Shown here one piece after another: positions 34,924 to 43,446 of a stretch of 64,000 nucleotides of DNA. The notes below the pieces were generated by a model. It worked only from the letters and a program-made list of their open reading frames with translations, was not told where the DNA came from and searched no databases. The stretch spans positions 186,001 through 250,000 of the forward strand of contig NZ_JADWYQ010000001.1 in the NCBI RefSeq assembly GCF_022414575.1. The letters are read 5' to 3'. Every line of letters starts with the position of its first letter. The stretch's first letter is position 1. The position numbers were made by a program, and so were the translations under genes. The stretch is from Streptomyces sp. MUM 178J (GTDB lineage Bacteria; Actinomycetota; Actinomycetes; Streptomycetales; Streptomycetaceae).

Positions 34924-36257
34924 GACCGCTGCCGCCCCTCACGCTCGTCCGCCGACTCCGCCACCGGGATGAAGGCGGTCACCTCGTAGCCGCCGCCCCG
35001 CGCCGGCTCCGCGGTCATCTCGCCGTTCAGCATGGTCACCCGCTCCCGCATGCCCGTGATGCCGTGCCCGGCGCCCGGCGAGGGTTTGACCAACCCCTGC
35101 GGCGCGGTGTTCACGATCCGCAGCCCGAGCCCTCCGAGGACATAGCTGATCTCCACCTTCGCCGTCGCCCCCGGAGCGTGGCGCAGCGTGTTGCTGAGCG
35201 CCTCCTGGATGATCCGGTAAGCGGACAGCTCCACCCCCTGCGGCAGCTCGCGGACCGCGCCCGTGACCGTCTTCTCCACCTCCAGGCCCGCGTCCCGGAC
35301 GTTCGACAGCAGCCCGTCGACGTCGTCGAGCACGGGCTGCGGCGCGTCCGGGGCCTGGTAGTCCTCCGCCCGTACGACGCCGAGGACCCGCCGCAGCTCG
35401 GTGAGGGCGGCCACGGCGTTCTCCCGGATCGTGGCGAAGGCCTGCTCCAACTCGGGCGGCGGGTTCTCCACCCGGTACGGGGCGGCCTCCGCCTGGATCG
35501 CCACCACCGACATATGGTGGGCGACCACGTCGTGCAGCTCCCGGGCGATCGTGGTGCGCTCCTCCAGCAGCGTGCGCCGGTCGCGCTCGACGGCGGTGAC
35601 GGTCTGCTGGGCGGCGACCTCCTGCCGCGCGTCCCGGCGAACATGCCACACGGTGACCACCAGCAGCGCGAGCGCGGCGGTGAACAGCACCTCGGCAGTG
35701 GCGGCCCCGCCTGCGCCACGGCCCAGGAAATCCTCCACGAACAGCCCGTAAGCGGCGGTCAGCGCCCACATCCAGCCGGCGATGCGCGGCCCGGTCCTGG
35801 CCGCCACCACCGTCATCACCACCAGATGTGCGGCCAGTGAGGCGGGCGTCCACGGCCAGTCCCCCCAGTAGCCGGAGACAAGGCCGACGACGGGCACGCT
35901 GCCCAGCGAGAGCCACCAGGCGCCCACCGGCCTGACCAGCGTCATCACGACCGCGGCCGCGGGGAGGAGCCCGGTCAGGGCGACGGCAAGGGGGTTCCCG
36001 TATCTGCTCTCGCCGAAGGCGATCAGCAGAACGATCACCGCGAGGCCTCCCACGACGGCGTGCGGGATCCAGCGCGCCGTCGTCCGCAGCCGCTCGGGCA
36101 GCCGGCGTATCAGTGGCCCGTCCGTCGGCAGGGGCGGCAGCGGGCGGTACGCGAACGCATCGTGGAACAGGTCGTGGCGCAGCCCGGCGAGCGCACCCTT
36201 GACCAGGTCGTACTCGGGGTTGCGGGCGCCGCGGGCGCCGCGGGTCTTCTCGGTCAC
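34920..36257 (-). CDS. Sensor histidine kinase (NarX-like, HisKA_3)
   Basis: 445 residues from GTG 36257; the start choice rests on the TEKTRGARG N-terminus, as the ribosome site is weak. About 65 cytoplasmic residues, five or six membrane segments (about 70-205), the dimerisation/phospho-acceptor helix IARELHDVVAHHMSVVAIQAE (His) and an ATPase domain with EALSNTLRHA (N-box) and GHGITGMRERV. No extracellular loop large enough for a classic sensor; such kinases often sense membrane state. Partner is the regulator it overlaps. Confidence 0.93.
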   Translation of the reverse strand: MTEKTRGARGARNPEYDLVKGALAGLRHDLFHDAFAYRPLPPLPTDGPLIRRLPERLRTTARWIPHAVVGGLAVIVLLIAFGESRYGNPLAVALTGLLPAAAVVMTLVRPVGAWWLSLGSVPVVGLVSGYWGDWPWTPASLAAHLVVMTVVAARTGPRIAGWMWALTAAYGLFVEDFLGRGAGGAATAEVLFTAALALLVVTVWHVRRDARQEVAAQQTVTAVERDRRTLLEERTTIARELHDVVAHHMSVVAIQAEAAPYRVENPPPELEQAFATIRENAVAALTELRRVLGVVRAEDYQAPDAPQPVLDDVDGLLSNVRDAGLEVEKTVTGAVRELPQGVELSAYRIIQEALSNTLRHAPGATAKVEISYVLGGLGLRIVNTAPQGLVKPSPGAGHGITGMRERVTMLNGEMTAEPARGGGYEVTAFIPVAESADEREGRQRS

Positions 36258-36331
36258 GCCAAGAACGGTACGGGCGCGGGGAGACGCGGGCGTCACCTGT
36301 GATGCGGATCCTGCCGCGTCCCCCTTGAGGA

Positions 36332-36508
36332 CTACATGGCGCACACACTCATACGCGGAACGCGGCCGCTTGCCGCCGGCCCCGGTCGGCGAAGGTGCGG
36401 GCGGGCCGCCCGGTGGCCGCGCTGCACAAGCTCGTCCACGATGCGGCGGCCGACGGCGCCGGTGCCGCCGTCGGCGCCGGTGGCAAGGATGGTCTGTGTG
36501 GTGTCCAT
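36332..36508 (-). pseudogene. Truncated NAD(P)-binding (NmrA/SDR-like) fragment
   Basis: About 58 codons from ATG 36508 read DTTQTILATGADGGTGAVGRRIVDELVQRGHRAA, the first beta-alpha-beta of an NmrA-like Rossmann domain (normally TGxTGxxG), then drift into unrelated sequence and stop. The rest of the ~280-residue enzyme is missing. Confidence 0.6.
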
Positions 36509-36561
36509 GGCGGCCACGCCAGGGAGGCCTGTGGTCGGCTCCCGTCCGCAAGCCCCGCGGT

Positions 36562-37452
36562 TTACCAGGCGAGTTGGGCGATCTCCTCAGCGACGACGGC
36601 ACAGGCGTCGGCCGCGGGGTCCACCAGCGGGAAGTGCCCGACGTCCTCCAGGACCGTCAGCCCCACCGTCTCCCCCGCCCGGGCCGCGGCCTCCACGAAC
36701 GCCTCGACGACGGCGGGCGGCACCACGATGTCCGTACGGCCGTGCACGACGGCGGTCGCGATGCCGGTCGGCAGCAGCACAGCGGGGTCCGTGTGACCGC
36801 GCCGCTCCTTGAACTCGCTCTCCCCGCCCAGCAGCTGCACCGCCGCGCCGGAGCAGACGTCCAGTTCGACGGCGCGCTCGAAGTCCGCGATCGGGGAGAG
36901 CGCCACGACGCCGCGGAGCGGGGGCGGCCCGTCCAGCCGCCAGGGCGACTCGGCGGGCAGCACATGGCGGGCGGCCGCCCACAGCGCGAGATGCCCTCCG
37001 GCCGAGTGCCCGGTGAGGACCGTGCGGCGCGGATCCGCCTGCGGCAGGGCTTCCCGGGCCAGGCCGGGCAGCGCGTCGAGCACGGTTGCGACGTCGTCGA
37101 AGGTCTCCGGCCACCGGCCGGCGACCGGGCCGGACGCGCCGCCCCCGCCCTCCGGCTGCCCCTGCTGGGGGATGTCCCGCCCGCGGCGGTACTCCACGCT
37201 GGCCACGGCCAGGCCCGTGCGCGCCAGATAGTCCGCGAAGGGGGACACATGACGCCGGTCGTACGGGGCCCGCCAGGCCCCGCCGTGGAACACGACGACG
37301 AGCGGCGCGGTCTCGCGGCCGCCCCGAGGCGCATAGAAATCGACCACCTGATCCGGGTGCGCTCCGTACGCGACGGACGCGTCCGGCTCGACGGCCGGAT
37401 GCGAGAAGAGCGACTCGGCTTCCGCGGCATCCCGGGCGACGGGGTCCGGCAT
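36562..37452 (-). CDS. Alpha/beta hydrolase, probable kynurenine formamidase
   Basis: 296 residues from ATG 37452 (GGGAGGG upstream). HGGAW at 56-60 forms the oxyanion region and is the HGGxW signature of eukaryote-type arylformamidases; the nucleophile elbow is GHSAGGH (Ser150), with a late Asp (VHGRTDIVVPP) and His (VGHFPLVDP). It follows kynureninase and tryptophan dioxygenase on the same strand, and N-formylkynurenine hydrolysis is exactly the step the other two leave open. No KynB-type metal enzyme is nearby. Assignment by motif and context, not proven. Confidence 0.75.
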   Translation of the reverse strand: MPDPVARDAAEAESLFSHPAVEPDASVAYGAHPDQVVDFYAPRGGRETAPLVVVFHGGAWRAPYDRRHVSPFADYLARTGLAVASVEYRRGRDIPQQGQPEGGGGASGPVAGRWPETFDDVATVLDALPGLAREALPQADPRRTVLTGHSAGGHLALWAAARHVLPAESPWRLDGPPPLRGVVALSPIADFERAVELDVCSGAAVQLLGGESEFKERRGHTDPAVLLPTGIATAVVHGRTDIVVPPAVVEAFVEAAARAGETVGLTVLEDVGHFPLVDPAADACAVVAEEIAQLAW

Positions 37453-37877
37453 CTCCAACCCTCCCACGCACAACCACACTTCACCTGCGATCCCGCGACG
37501 CTACCAGGACGCCTCCCGCGGGGTTCGCGATCCTTTCCCACCCGCCCGACCTTTCCGGGTGCGGGGCGGCCGCTCCGCACCCTCAGCGCCCCGCACCCCT
37601 CAGCGCTCCGCGCCGTGGGCCTCTCGGGCGTGCCCGTCTGCGCGGAGGGCCGGCAGCAGGCGGCAGCGGCGCCCCGGGCCGACCGCACCCGCCCCTGACG
37701 AGGCACCGGGGGACGGGCAGGCGGGAGAGGGACAGGGCCCGGGCCTCGGCGACCCCCGGGGCCGGGAGGGCCCGGACCCCGGCGACCCGCGCGGGCAGGA
37801 GGGCCCGGACCCCGGCGACCCGCGCGGGCGGGCCCGACCGGGGGAGCACCGAGGCGTGCGGAGCGGCAGCCCGCGGG
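37453..37877. other. GC-rich intergenic with a 33-bp duplication
   Basis: 425 bases with no plausible gene. A 33-bp unit beginning gggcccggaccccggcgacc occurs at 37768-37800 and again from 37801, with a degenerate copy just before. It separates the hydrolase from kynU. Confidence 0.6.
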
Positions 37878-39068
37878 TCAGTGCAGGGTGGCGGACAGCA
37901 CCCGCGCCGCCCGCTCCGCGTCCGCGAAGGACACATACAGCGGTGTGAAGCCAAACCGCAGGACGTCCGGCCGCCGCAGGTCCCCCACCACCCCCTTCTC
38001 GATCAGCGCGGACATCACCCGCGGCGCGTCCTCGCAGCGCAGCGCGATCTGGCTGCCGCGCCGCGCATGCTCACGGGGCGTCAGGCACTCCACCCGCCCC
38101 GGCGGCACATACGACTCCACGCACTGGAGGAAGAAGTCGGTCAGCGCGAGGCTCTTCGCCCGCACGGCCGCCGGTGAGACCCCGTCCCAGACGTCGAGGG
38201 CGGCCTCGAGGGCCAGCATCGACAGAATGTCGGGGGTTCCGACGCGCCCCCGCACCGCGCCGTCGGCGGGCCGGTAGCCGGGGGTCATGGCAAAGGGGTC
38301 GGCGTGGGAGGTCCACCCCGGCAGAGGGGAGTCGAAGGCCCCCTGATGGCGCTCGGCGACGTACAGATACGCGGGTGAACCGGGTCCGCCGTTCAGATAC
38401 TTGTAGGTGCAGCCGACCGCCAGGTCGACCCGGTGTTCGTCGAGGCCCACCGGCAGCGCGCCCGCGCTGTGGCACAGGTCCCAGACGGCGAGCGCCCCCG
38501 CCCGGTGGATCGCCGCAGTCAGGGACGGCAGGTCGTGCAGCCGGCCGGTGCGGTAGTCGACGTGGTTGACCAGCGCGGCGGCCGTGGCGGGACCGACCGC
38601 GCCCGTCAGCTCTTCCGGGTCGACCGGCACGATCCGCTTCCCGGTCATCCGGGCGGCGGACTCTGCGATGTACCCGTCCGTGGGGAACGTCGTCGCATCG
38701 ACGACGATCTCCGTGCGGGAGGGGTCGGCCAGCCGCACCGCGGCCACCACGGCCTTGAAGACGTTGACGCTGGTGGAGTCCCCGACCACCACCTGGCCGG
38801 CCCGCGCCCCGATCAGCGGGGCGATCCGGTCGCCGATCCGCTCGGGCGCGGTCCACCAGCCGCTCTCGTCCCATGAGCGGATGCGCAGCTCGCCCCACTC
38901 ACGCCGCACGACGTCCGCGACCCGGTCGGGCACATGCGCGGGCAGCGCGCCCAGCGAGTTGCCGTCCAGGTACACGGTGGCGTCGTCGAGGGCGAACAGC
39001 TTGCGGCATCCGGCGAGTTCGTCTGCGGCGTCCAGCGCCGCGGCCCTGTCGGCCAGCTGCTCAGACAT
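37878..39068 (-). CDS. kynU: Kynureninase
   Basis: 396 residues. PLP enzyme that cleaves kynurenine to anthranilate and alanine. YLDGNSLGALP near the start, the phosphate-binding GDSTSVNVFKAV, NHVDYRTGRLHD, the Asp in WDLCHSAGALPV and the PLP lysine CTYKYLNGGPG (Lys223) are all canonical. ATG overlaps the dioxygenase stop by eight bases (ATGTCTGA), implying coupling. Anthranilate could return to tryptophan or feed secondary metabolism. Confidence 0.96.
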   Translation of the reverse strand: MSEQLADRAAALDAADELAGCRKLFALDDATVYLDGNSLGALPAHVPDRVADVVRREWGELRIRSWDESGWWTAPERIGDRIAPLIGARAGQVVVGDSTSVNVFKAVVAAVRLADPSRTEIVVDATTFPTDGYIAESAARMTGKRIVPVDPEELTGAVGPATAAALVNHVDYRTGRLHDLPSLTAAIHRAGALAVWDLCHSAGALPVGLDEHRVDLAVGCTYKYLNGGPGSPAYLYVAERHQGAFDSPLPGWTSHADPFAMTPGYRPADGAVRGRVGTPDILSMLALEAALDVWDGVSPAAVRAKSLALTDFFLQCVESYVPPGRVECLTPREHARRGSQIALRCEDAPRVMSALIEKGVVGDLRRPDVLRFGFTPLYVSFADAERAARVLSATLH

Positions 39069-39879
39069 GGCTGCGCGCCGTCCACAGCTCGGGGAAGACG
39101 TTCTTCCGGGCGCGCTTCTCCAGCCAGGCGACGCCGGCGGACCCGCCGGTTCCGGTCTTGGAGCCCATGGCGCGGCGAGTGGCGACGAGATGGTCGTTGC
39201 GCCAGCGCCAGACCAGTTCCCCGACGTCGGTCAGCGCCTCGCCGAGACGGACCAGGTCGCTCTGCTGGTCACCCTCGTACAGTCTCGCCCAGAGGGCCTC
39301 GACCTCCGCCGACGGCTCGTACTTCTGCGACACGTCACGGGTCAGCACGGCCTGCGGCACGGGCAGCCCGCGCCGTGCCAGCAGCCGCAGGGTCTCGTCG
39401 TAGAGGCTCGGCTCGTGCAGGGCCTTCTCCAGCTCGGCGTGGACGCGCGGTGCGCCCCGGTGGGGCGCCAGCATCGACGACGACTTCTCACCGAGCAGGA
39501 ACTCCATGCGCCGGTACATCGCCGACTGGAAGCCGGATCCTTCGCCCAGGGCGGAGCGGTAGGCGTTGAACTGAGAGGGCGTCAGCTGAGCGATCGGCCT
39601 CCAGGAGGCGTTCAGCGCGTCCAGTTCCCGCGCGGACCGCTTGAGCGCGTCCATCGCGACGGGCAGCCGGTCCTCGCGCAGGGCGCGGGTCGCCGTCTCC
39701 CATTCATGGACGATGACCGTGAACCACAGCTCCATCACCTGGGTGGTGACCAGGAAGACCATCTCTCCCGGATCTTCCGAGCGGGGATGCTGGAGGTGGG
39801 TGAGGACGTCCGCCTGGACATAGTCCTCATACGGAGTGGTGCCCGCGAAATCCAGATTCGGGGCGGCGTCATGCGACAT
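39061..39879 (-). CDS. kynA: Tryptophan 2,3-dioxygenase
   Basis: 272 residues, normal for bacterial TDO. Haem enzyme opening tryptophan to N-formylkynurenine. Signatures: YEDYVQADVLTHLQHP, SGFQSAMYRRMEFLLG, EPSLYDETLRLLARRG, and the proximal-haem histidine in WRWRNDHLVATRRAMG before KTGTGGSAG. At the position of the distal His (H55 in X. campestris, IIQHQTSELW) this protein has Thr46 (LVTTQVMELW). First gene of the tryptophan-catabolic set. Confidence 0.93.
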   Translation of the reverse strand: MSHDAAPNLDFAGTTPYEDYVQADVLTHLQHPRSEDPGEMVFLVTTQVMELWFTVIVHEWETATRALREDRLPVAMDALKRSARELDALNASWRPIAQLTPSQFNAYRSALGEGSGFQSAMYRRMEFLLGEKSSSMLAPHRGAPRVHAELEKALHEPSLYDETLRLLARRGLPVPQAVLTRDVSQKYEPSAEVEALWARLYEGDQQSDLVRLGEALTDVGELVWRWRNDHLVATRRAMGSKTGTGGSAGVAWLEKRARKNVFPELWTARSHV

Positions 39880-39970
39880 CGCTGTCTCCTCGACACTCCG
39901 GGTAGCGGTCCGCTCCTTCCTGATCCGGTACGGGAGCCCCGGTCCCCACCGGCATCATAAGCCGGGCGCC

Positions 39971-40882
39971 TCAGACAGTCGGGCCTGTGAGGTACGTCCC
40001 ATTCTCGTCGTACGGCCAGGCATTGGAGACACAGCCGTTGAGGCCCTTGATCTGCTGCATCATCACCGGGGCGGGCTTTCCGGGGCCCGGGCAGCCCATG
40101 TGCTGCCGGATGCCGATCTCATGCCCGACCTCGTGGTTGATGATCAGGTGCCGGTACTCGGCTGGGGTCCCGGCGAACGTCGGCGAGCCGAGCAGCCAGC
40201 GCTTCAGGTTCACCACGACGCCTTCGACGGTCTCGCAGTTCAGCTCGCCGCCCGTGTCCAGGCCCACGGCGAGGCAGAGCCGGTCCGCCGTGTCCGGGGT
40301 GGCGATCTTTATGACGAAGTCGGCGGGCTCGCCCGCGGAGACGAGCTGGAAGGTGCCGCGGCCGTTCGCGCCCCAGCCCCTGGGGTGCGCGAGGATCGCC
40401 TCGACCTCGGTGGCGGCCTGGGAGGCGGAGAGGTCGAGACCGTCCTCGACCAATACCTGGTAGCGGCGCAGCGGGCCCTCGCCGGCGGGGCTGCCCGAGG
40501 ACCGCGCGGTGGTGAAGGTGCCCTTGGCCTTGTCCGGCACGGAGGGCGGCGGCTCTCCGCCGTCGCCTGTGGACGGCGAGGAGTCCGGGCTCTTGGACGG
40601 ATCCGGGCCGCCCGACGACCCGGACGCCGACGGCCCCGCGGACGCGGTCGCCCCAGGCGGGCTCTGCGAGGCCGGGGCGGACGGCGTCCGCGGCTCCGTG
40701 GCCGCCGCGCGGGGGGCGTCGTCGGCGACTGTGCCGGGCGTGCCCTGCCAGTGCGCGAGGGCCGCCCCGCCTCCGAGGGACAGCACGCCGAGGGCGACGC
40801 CGGACAGCACGGTCGGCGCGAACGGACGGCGGCGGACTCCGGCGCGGGAGCGCACTTGGCGAGAGGCAGCACGTTTGCCCAT
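39971..40882 (-). CDS. DUF3152 secreted/membrane-anchored metalloprotease-like protein
   Basis: 303 residues from ATG 40882, with GATGAGG upstream (ATG 40894 also possible). Basic N-terminus and one hydrophobic segment (about 18-40) act as anchor or signal; a long Pro/Ser/Gly linker follows. The C-terminal ~190 residues are DUF3152 with HEVGHEIGIRQH, an HExxHxxGxxH zinc site, and four cysteines (LCLAVG, LNCETV, GCPGPG, NGCVSN). Probably an extracellular zinc protease. Monocistronic. Confidence 0.82.
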   Translation of the reverse strand: MGKRAASRQVRSRAGVRRRPFAPTVLSGVALGVLSLGGGAALAHWQGTPGTVADDAPRAAATEPRTPSAPASQSPPGATASAGPSASGSSGGPDPSKSPDSSPSTGDGGEPPPSVPDKAKGTFTTARSSGSPAGEGPLRRYQVLVEDGLDLSASQAATEVEAILAHPRGWGANGRGTFQLVSAGEPADFVIKIATPDTADRLCLAVGLDTGGELNCETVEGVVVNLKRWLLGSPTFAGTPAEYRHLIINHEVGHEIGIRQHMGCPGPGKPAPVMMQQIKGLNGCVSNAWPYDENGTYLTGPTV

Positions 40883-41058
40883 GACAGACCTCATCCCCCG
40901 TTGCGCGCGTCCGGCGCGCTTCCGCATGGTTCGACAGCGTTGTTCCGACAGCGTTGTTCCGACAGCGCGTTCGATCGTACCGGCCGGGTGCCCGCATTCG
41001 GGTACGGGGCTCGGCGCGCGGGGACCCGAGGGGGCTCCGCGCGCCGGGTCCCGGCGGG

Positions 41059-41472
41059 TCAGCTCAGGGTGTCGGCCGCGGTCTGGGAGGAGTCACGCAG
41101 GAAGGCCGAGCAGCGCTCGTACTCCTCCTGCTCCCCGATCGCCTGCGCGGCGCGGGCCAGCGCGTGCAGGGCCCGCAGGAAGCCGCGGTTGGGTTCGTGC
41201 TCCCACGGCACGGGGCCGTGGCCCTTCCAGCCGTTGCGGCGCAGGGCGTCCAGGCCGCGGTGGTAGCCGGTGCGGGCGTAGGCGTACGACTCGACGACCC
41301 GGCCGTTCTCGAACGCGTCGTCGGCGAGCTGCGCCCAGGCCAGCGAGGAGGTGGGGTACTTCGCCGCGACGTCGGCCGGCGCGGCGCCACCGGCGAGGAG
41401 CTCACGCGGCTCGGGATCGTCGGGCAGATGGGTCGGGGGCGGGCCCCCGAGCAGATTCTCATGAATGGCCAT
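41059..41472 (-). CDS. DUF3151 protein
   Basis: 137 residues; ATG 41472 with GGGAG upstream. Small helical protein beginning HENLLGGPPPTHLPDD and containing WAQLADDAFENGRVVESYAYARTGYHRGLDALRRNGWKGHG..., the DUF3151 family found throughout actinobacteria near fba. TPR-like helices suggest a scaffold. Function unknown. Confidence 0.85.
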   Translation of the reverse strand: MAIHENLLGGPPPTHLPDDPEPRELLAGGAAPADVAAKYPTSSLAWAQLADDAFENGRVVESYAYARTGYHRGLDALRRNGWKGHGPVPWEHEPNRGFLRALHALARAAQAIGEQEEYERCSAFLRDSSQTAADTLS

Positions 41473-41567
41473 GACCCCAGTCTCCCAGTCGGGCGCACCG
41501 GCCACCGCCGGGACCGGGCCGCCCCTCCGGCCGCCCCTCCCGCCCGCGGACCTCCCCTCCCGGCGCC

Positions 41568-41603
41568 GGAATCCTCGGAATCCTCGGAATCCGTGGAATC
41601 CAT
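41568..41603. repeat. 9-bp tandem repeat (ggaatcctc), four copies
   Basis: ggaatcctc twice, then ggaatccgt and ggaatccat, between the DUF3151 and MFS genes. Same unit length as the array at 32261 but different sequence. Confidence 0.85.
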
Positions 41604-41723
41604 CGAGACTGACATACGCAGAACCGTGATGGCTTCCATTCGCGCAGCAGCCTGCGCGGTTCCGTGAGCCGGCTTGCCGCCGCCGCGGCCCGGCCCCTGG
41701 ACCGGCAGGCAGCCCGAGCCGGG

Positions 41724-43421
41724 TCAGGGCGCCTGGCCCGACTCCGGCGGTTCGAGGGGCGGTGCGGAGACGCCGCAGTTGACACGGCACTCCGGATGGC
41801 AGCGCTCCAGCTCCGCCTCCTTCGGGCGCACCGCCCACCACGCGATCGCCGCCCCCGCCGCCAGCACCCCCGCGAGCAGCGGCAGCGCCCGCCGGAACGC
41901 CTCGCCGAACTCCGCCGCCGAGCGGTACGCCTCCGGGCCCATGCCCACCAGCAGCGGCAGCGCGGCCACCGCGACAAGCCCCGCCGCCCGGGCCGCCGCG
42001 TTGTTGACGCCGCTGGCCAGGCCCGCCCGCCCCGGTTCGACCGACGCCAGCACCGTCGCGGTCAGCGGCGCGACCAGGGTCACCATCCCCGCGCCCAGCA
42101 CCGCCATCGCGGGCAGCACATCGGTCGCGTACGAGGCGTCCTCGCCCACCCGCAGCATCAGCAGCATCCCCGCGGCGCACAGCAGCGGTCCGACGGTCAG
42201 CGGGATGCGCGGTCCGATGCGGTCGCCCAGTTCGCCGGACTTCGCGGACAGCAGCAGCATCAGCACCGTGGTGGGCAGCAGCGCGGTGCCCGCCGCAAGC
42301 GCCGAGTACCCCGCCACCACCTGGAGCTGGAGCACCGCCAGGAAGAAGAACCCGCCGAACGCCGCGTACACGCACAGCGTCACCAGATTGACCACGGTGA
42401 ACTGCCGCACCGCGAAGATCGACGGCGGCAGCATCGGCTCCGGCCGCCGCCGCTCCACAAGGACGAACGCCACCCCTGCCGCCGCACCCGCCGCTCCCGC
42501 CCACACCGCGGGCGCGATCAGCGCATACGTCACCAGGCCCAGCGCCAGCGCCCCCAGCGCCGCGCCCAGGACGTCGAAACGGCCGCGCGCCTGAAGGTCG
42601 CGGGACTCGGGCACCTGCTTGAGCGCCACCGGCACGCACAGCGCCGCCAGCGGCACATTGATCAGGAACACCCAGCGCCAGCCGGGCCCGTCCACCAGCC
42701 AGCCGCCCACGAACGGCCCGACCGCCGCGCCCACCCCGCCGAACCCGGACCAGAGCCCCACCGCACGAGCCCGGTCGTCCGGGTGGAAGCTCGCCTGGAT
42801 GATCGCGAGCGAGCCGGGCGTGAGCAGCGCGCCCCCGATCCCCTGGAGGGCACGCGCGGCGATGAGCACCGACTCGTCCGGGGCCAGCCCGCACAGCAGC
42901 GAGCCGGCGGCGAACCAGACCACCCCCAGGACGAAGATCTTCCGCCGCCCGTAGCGGTCCCCGAGCGCCCCGCCGAGCAGAATCAGCGAGGCGAGGGTGA
43001 GCATGTAGGCGTTGACGGTCCACTGGAGGGCGCCCAGGTCGGCGTCGAGGTCCTCGCCGATACGGGGCAGGGCGACGGTGACGACGGTGGAGTCCAGCAG
43101 CGCCATCGCGGAGCCCAGAACGGTCGTGAGCACCACCCAGCGCCCGACGGCCGACGCCAGCCGAAGCCCCCCGGCCCCGCCCTCCGGCACCGGCCCGGCC
43201 TCCGGGTCGGCCTCCGGATCGGCCTCCGGATCGGCCGCCGCCTCGGTGCCGCCCGCCTCCAGCCCGGCTCCGTCCTCCGAACCACCCCCAACCGGCGCGG
43301 GCCGGTCCGGCCGGCGGGCCCCGGCCTCCGACGCCGTATGCCGGGCAGGGGACCCGTCGCCGCCCGGCTCGGGTCGCGGGCCGGGCTCGCCCTCCGTACC
43401 GTCACGCGCACCGCTGCTCAT
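41724..43421 (-). CDS. MFS drug exporter (DHA2, 14-TM)
   Basis: 565 residues. An ~85-residue disordered N-terminus with DPEADPEADPEA repeats precedes 14 membrane segments. Motif A appears as GDRYGRRK after TM2, motif C-like GSLAIIQASF/ GPFVGGWLVDGPGWRWVFLINVP in TM5-6, as in DHA2 proton-driven exporters. ATG 43421 lies 26 bases after the MalY-like gene, so the two are probably one operon. Confidence 0.88.
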   Translation of the reverse strand: MSSGARDGTEGEPGPRPEPGGDGSPARHTASEAGARRPDRPAPVGGGSEDGAGLEAGGTEAAADPEADPEADPEAGPVPEGGAGGLRLASAVGRWVVLTTVLGSAMALLDSTVVTVALPRIGEDLDADLGALQWTVNAYMLTLASLILLGGALGDRYGRRKIFVLGVVWFAAGSLLCGLAPDESVLIAARALQGIGGALLTPGSLAIIQASFHPDDRARAVGLWSGFGGVGAAVGPFVGGWLVDGPGWRWVFLINVPLAALCVPVALKQVPESRDLQARGRFDVLGAALGALALGLVTYALIAPAVWAGAAGAAAGVAFVLVERRRPEPMLPPSIFAVRQFTVVNLVTLCVYAAFGGFFFLAVLQLQVVAGYSALAAGTALLPTTVLMLLLSAKSGELGDRIGPRIPLTVGPLLCAAGMLLMLRVGEDASYATDVLPAMAVLGAGMVTLVAPLTATVLASVEPGRAGLASGVNNAAARAAGLVAVAALPLLVGMGPEAYRSAAEFGEAFRRALPLLAGVLAAGAAIAWWAVRPKEAELERCHPECRVNCGVSAPPLEPPESGQAP

Positions 43422-43446
43422 ACCGAGATCATCCCGCGCGGCCGTC

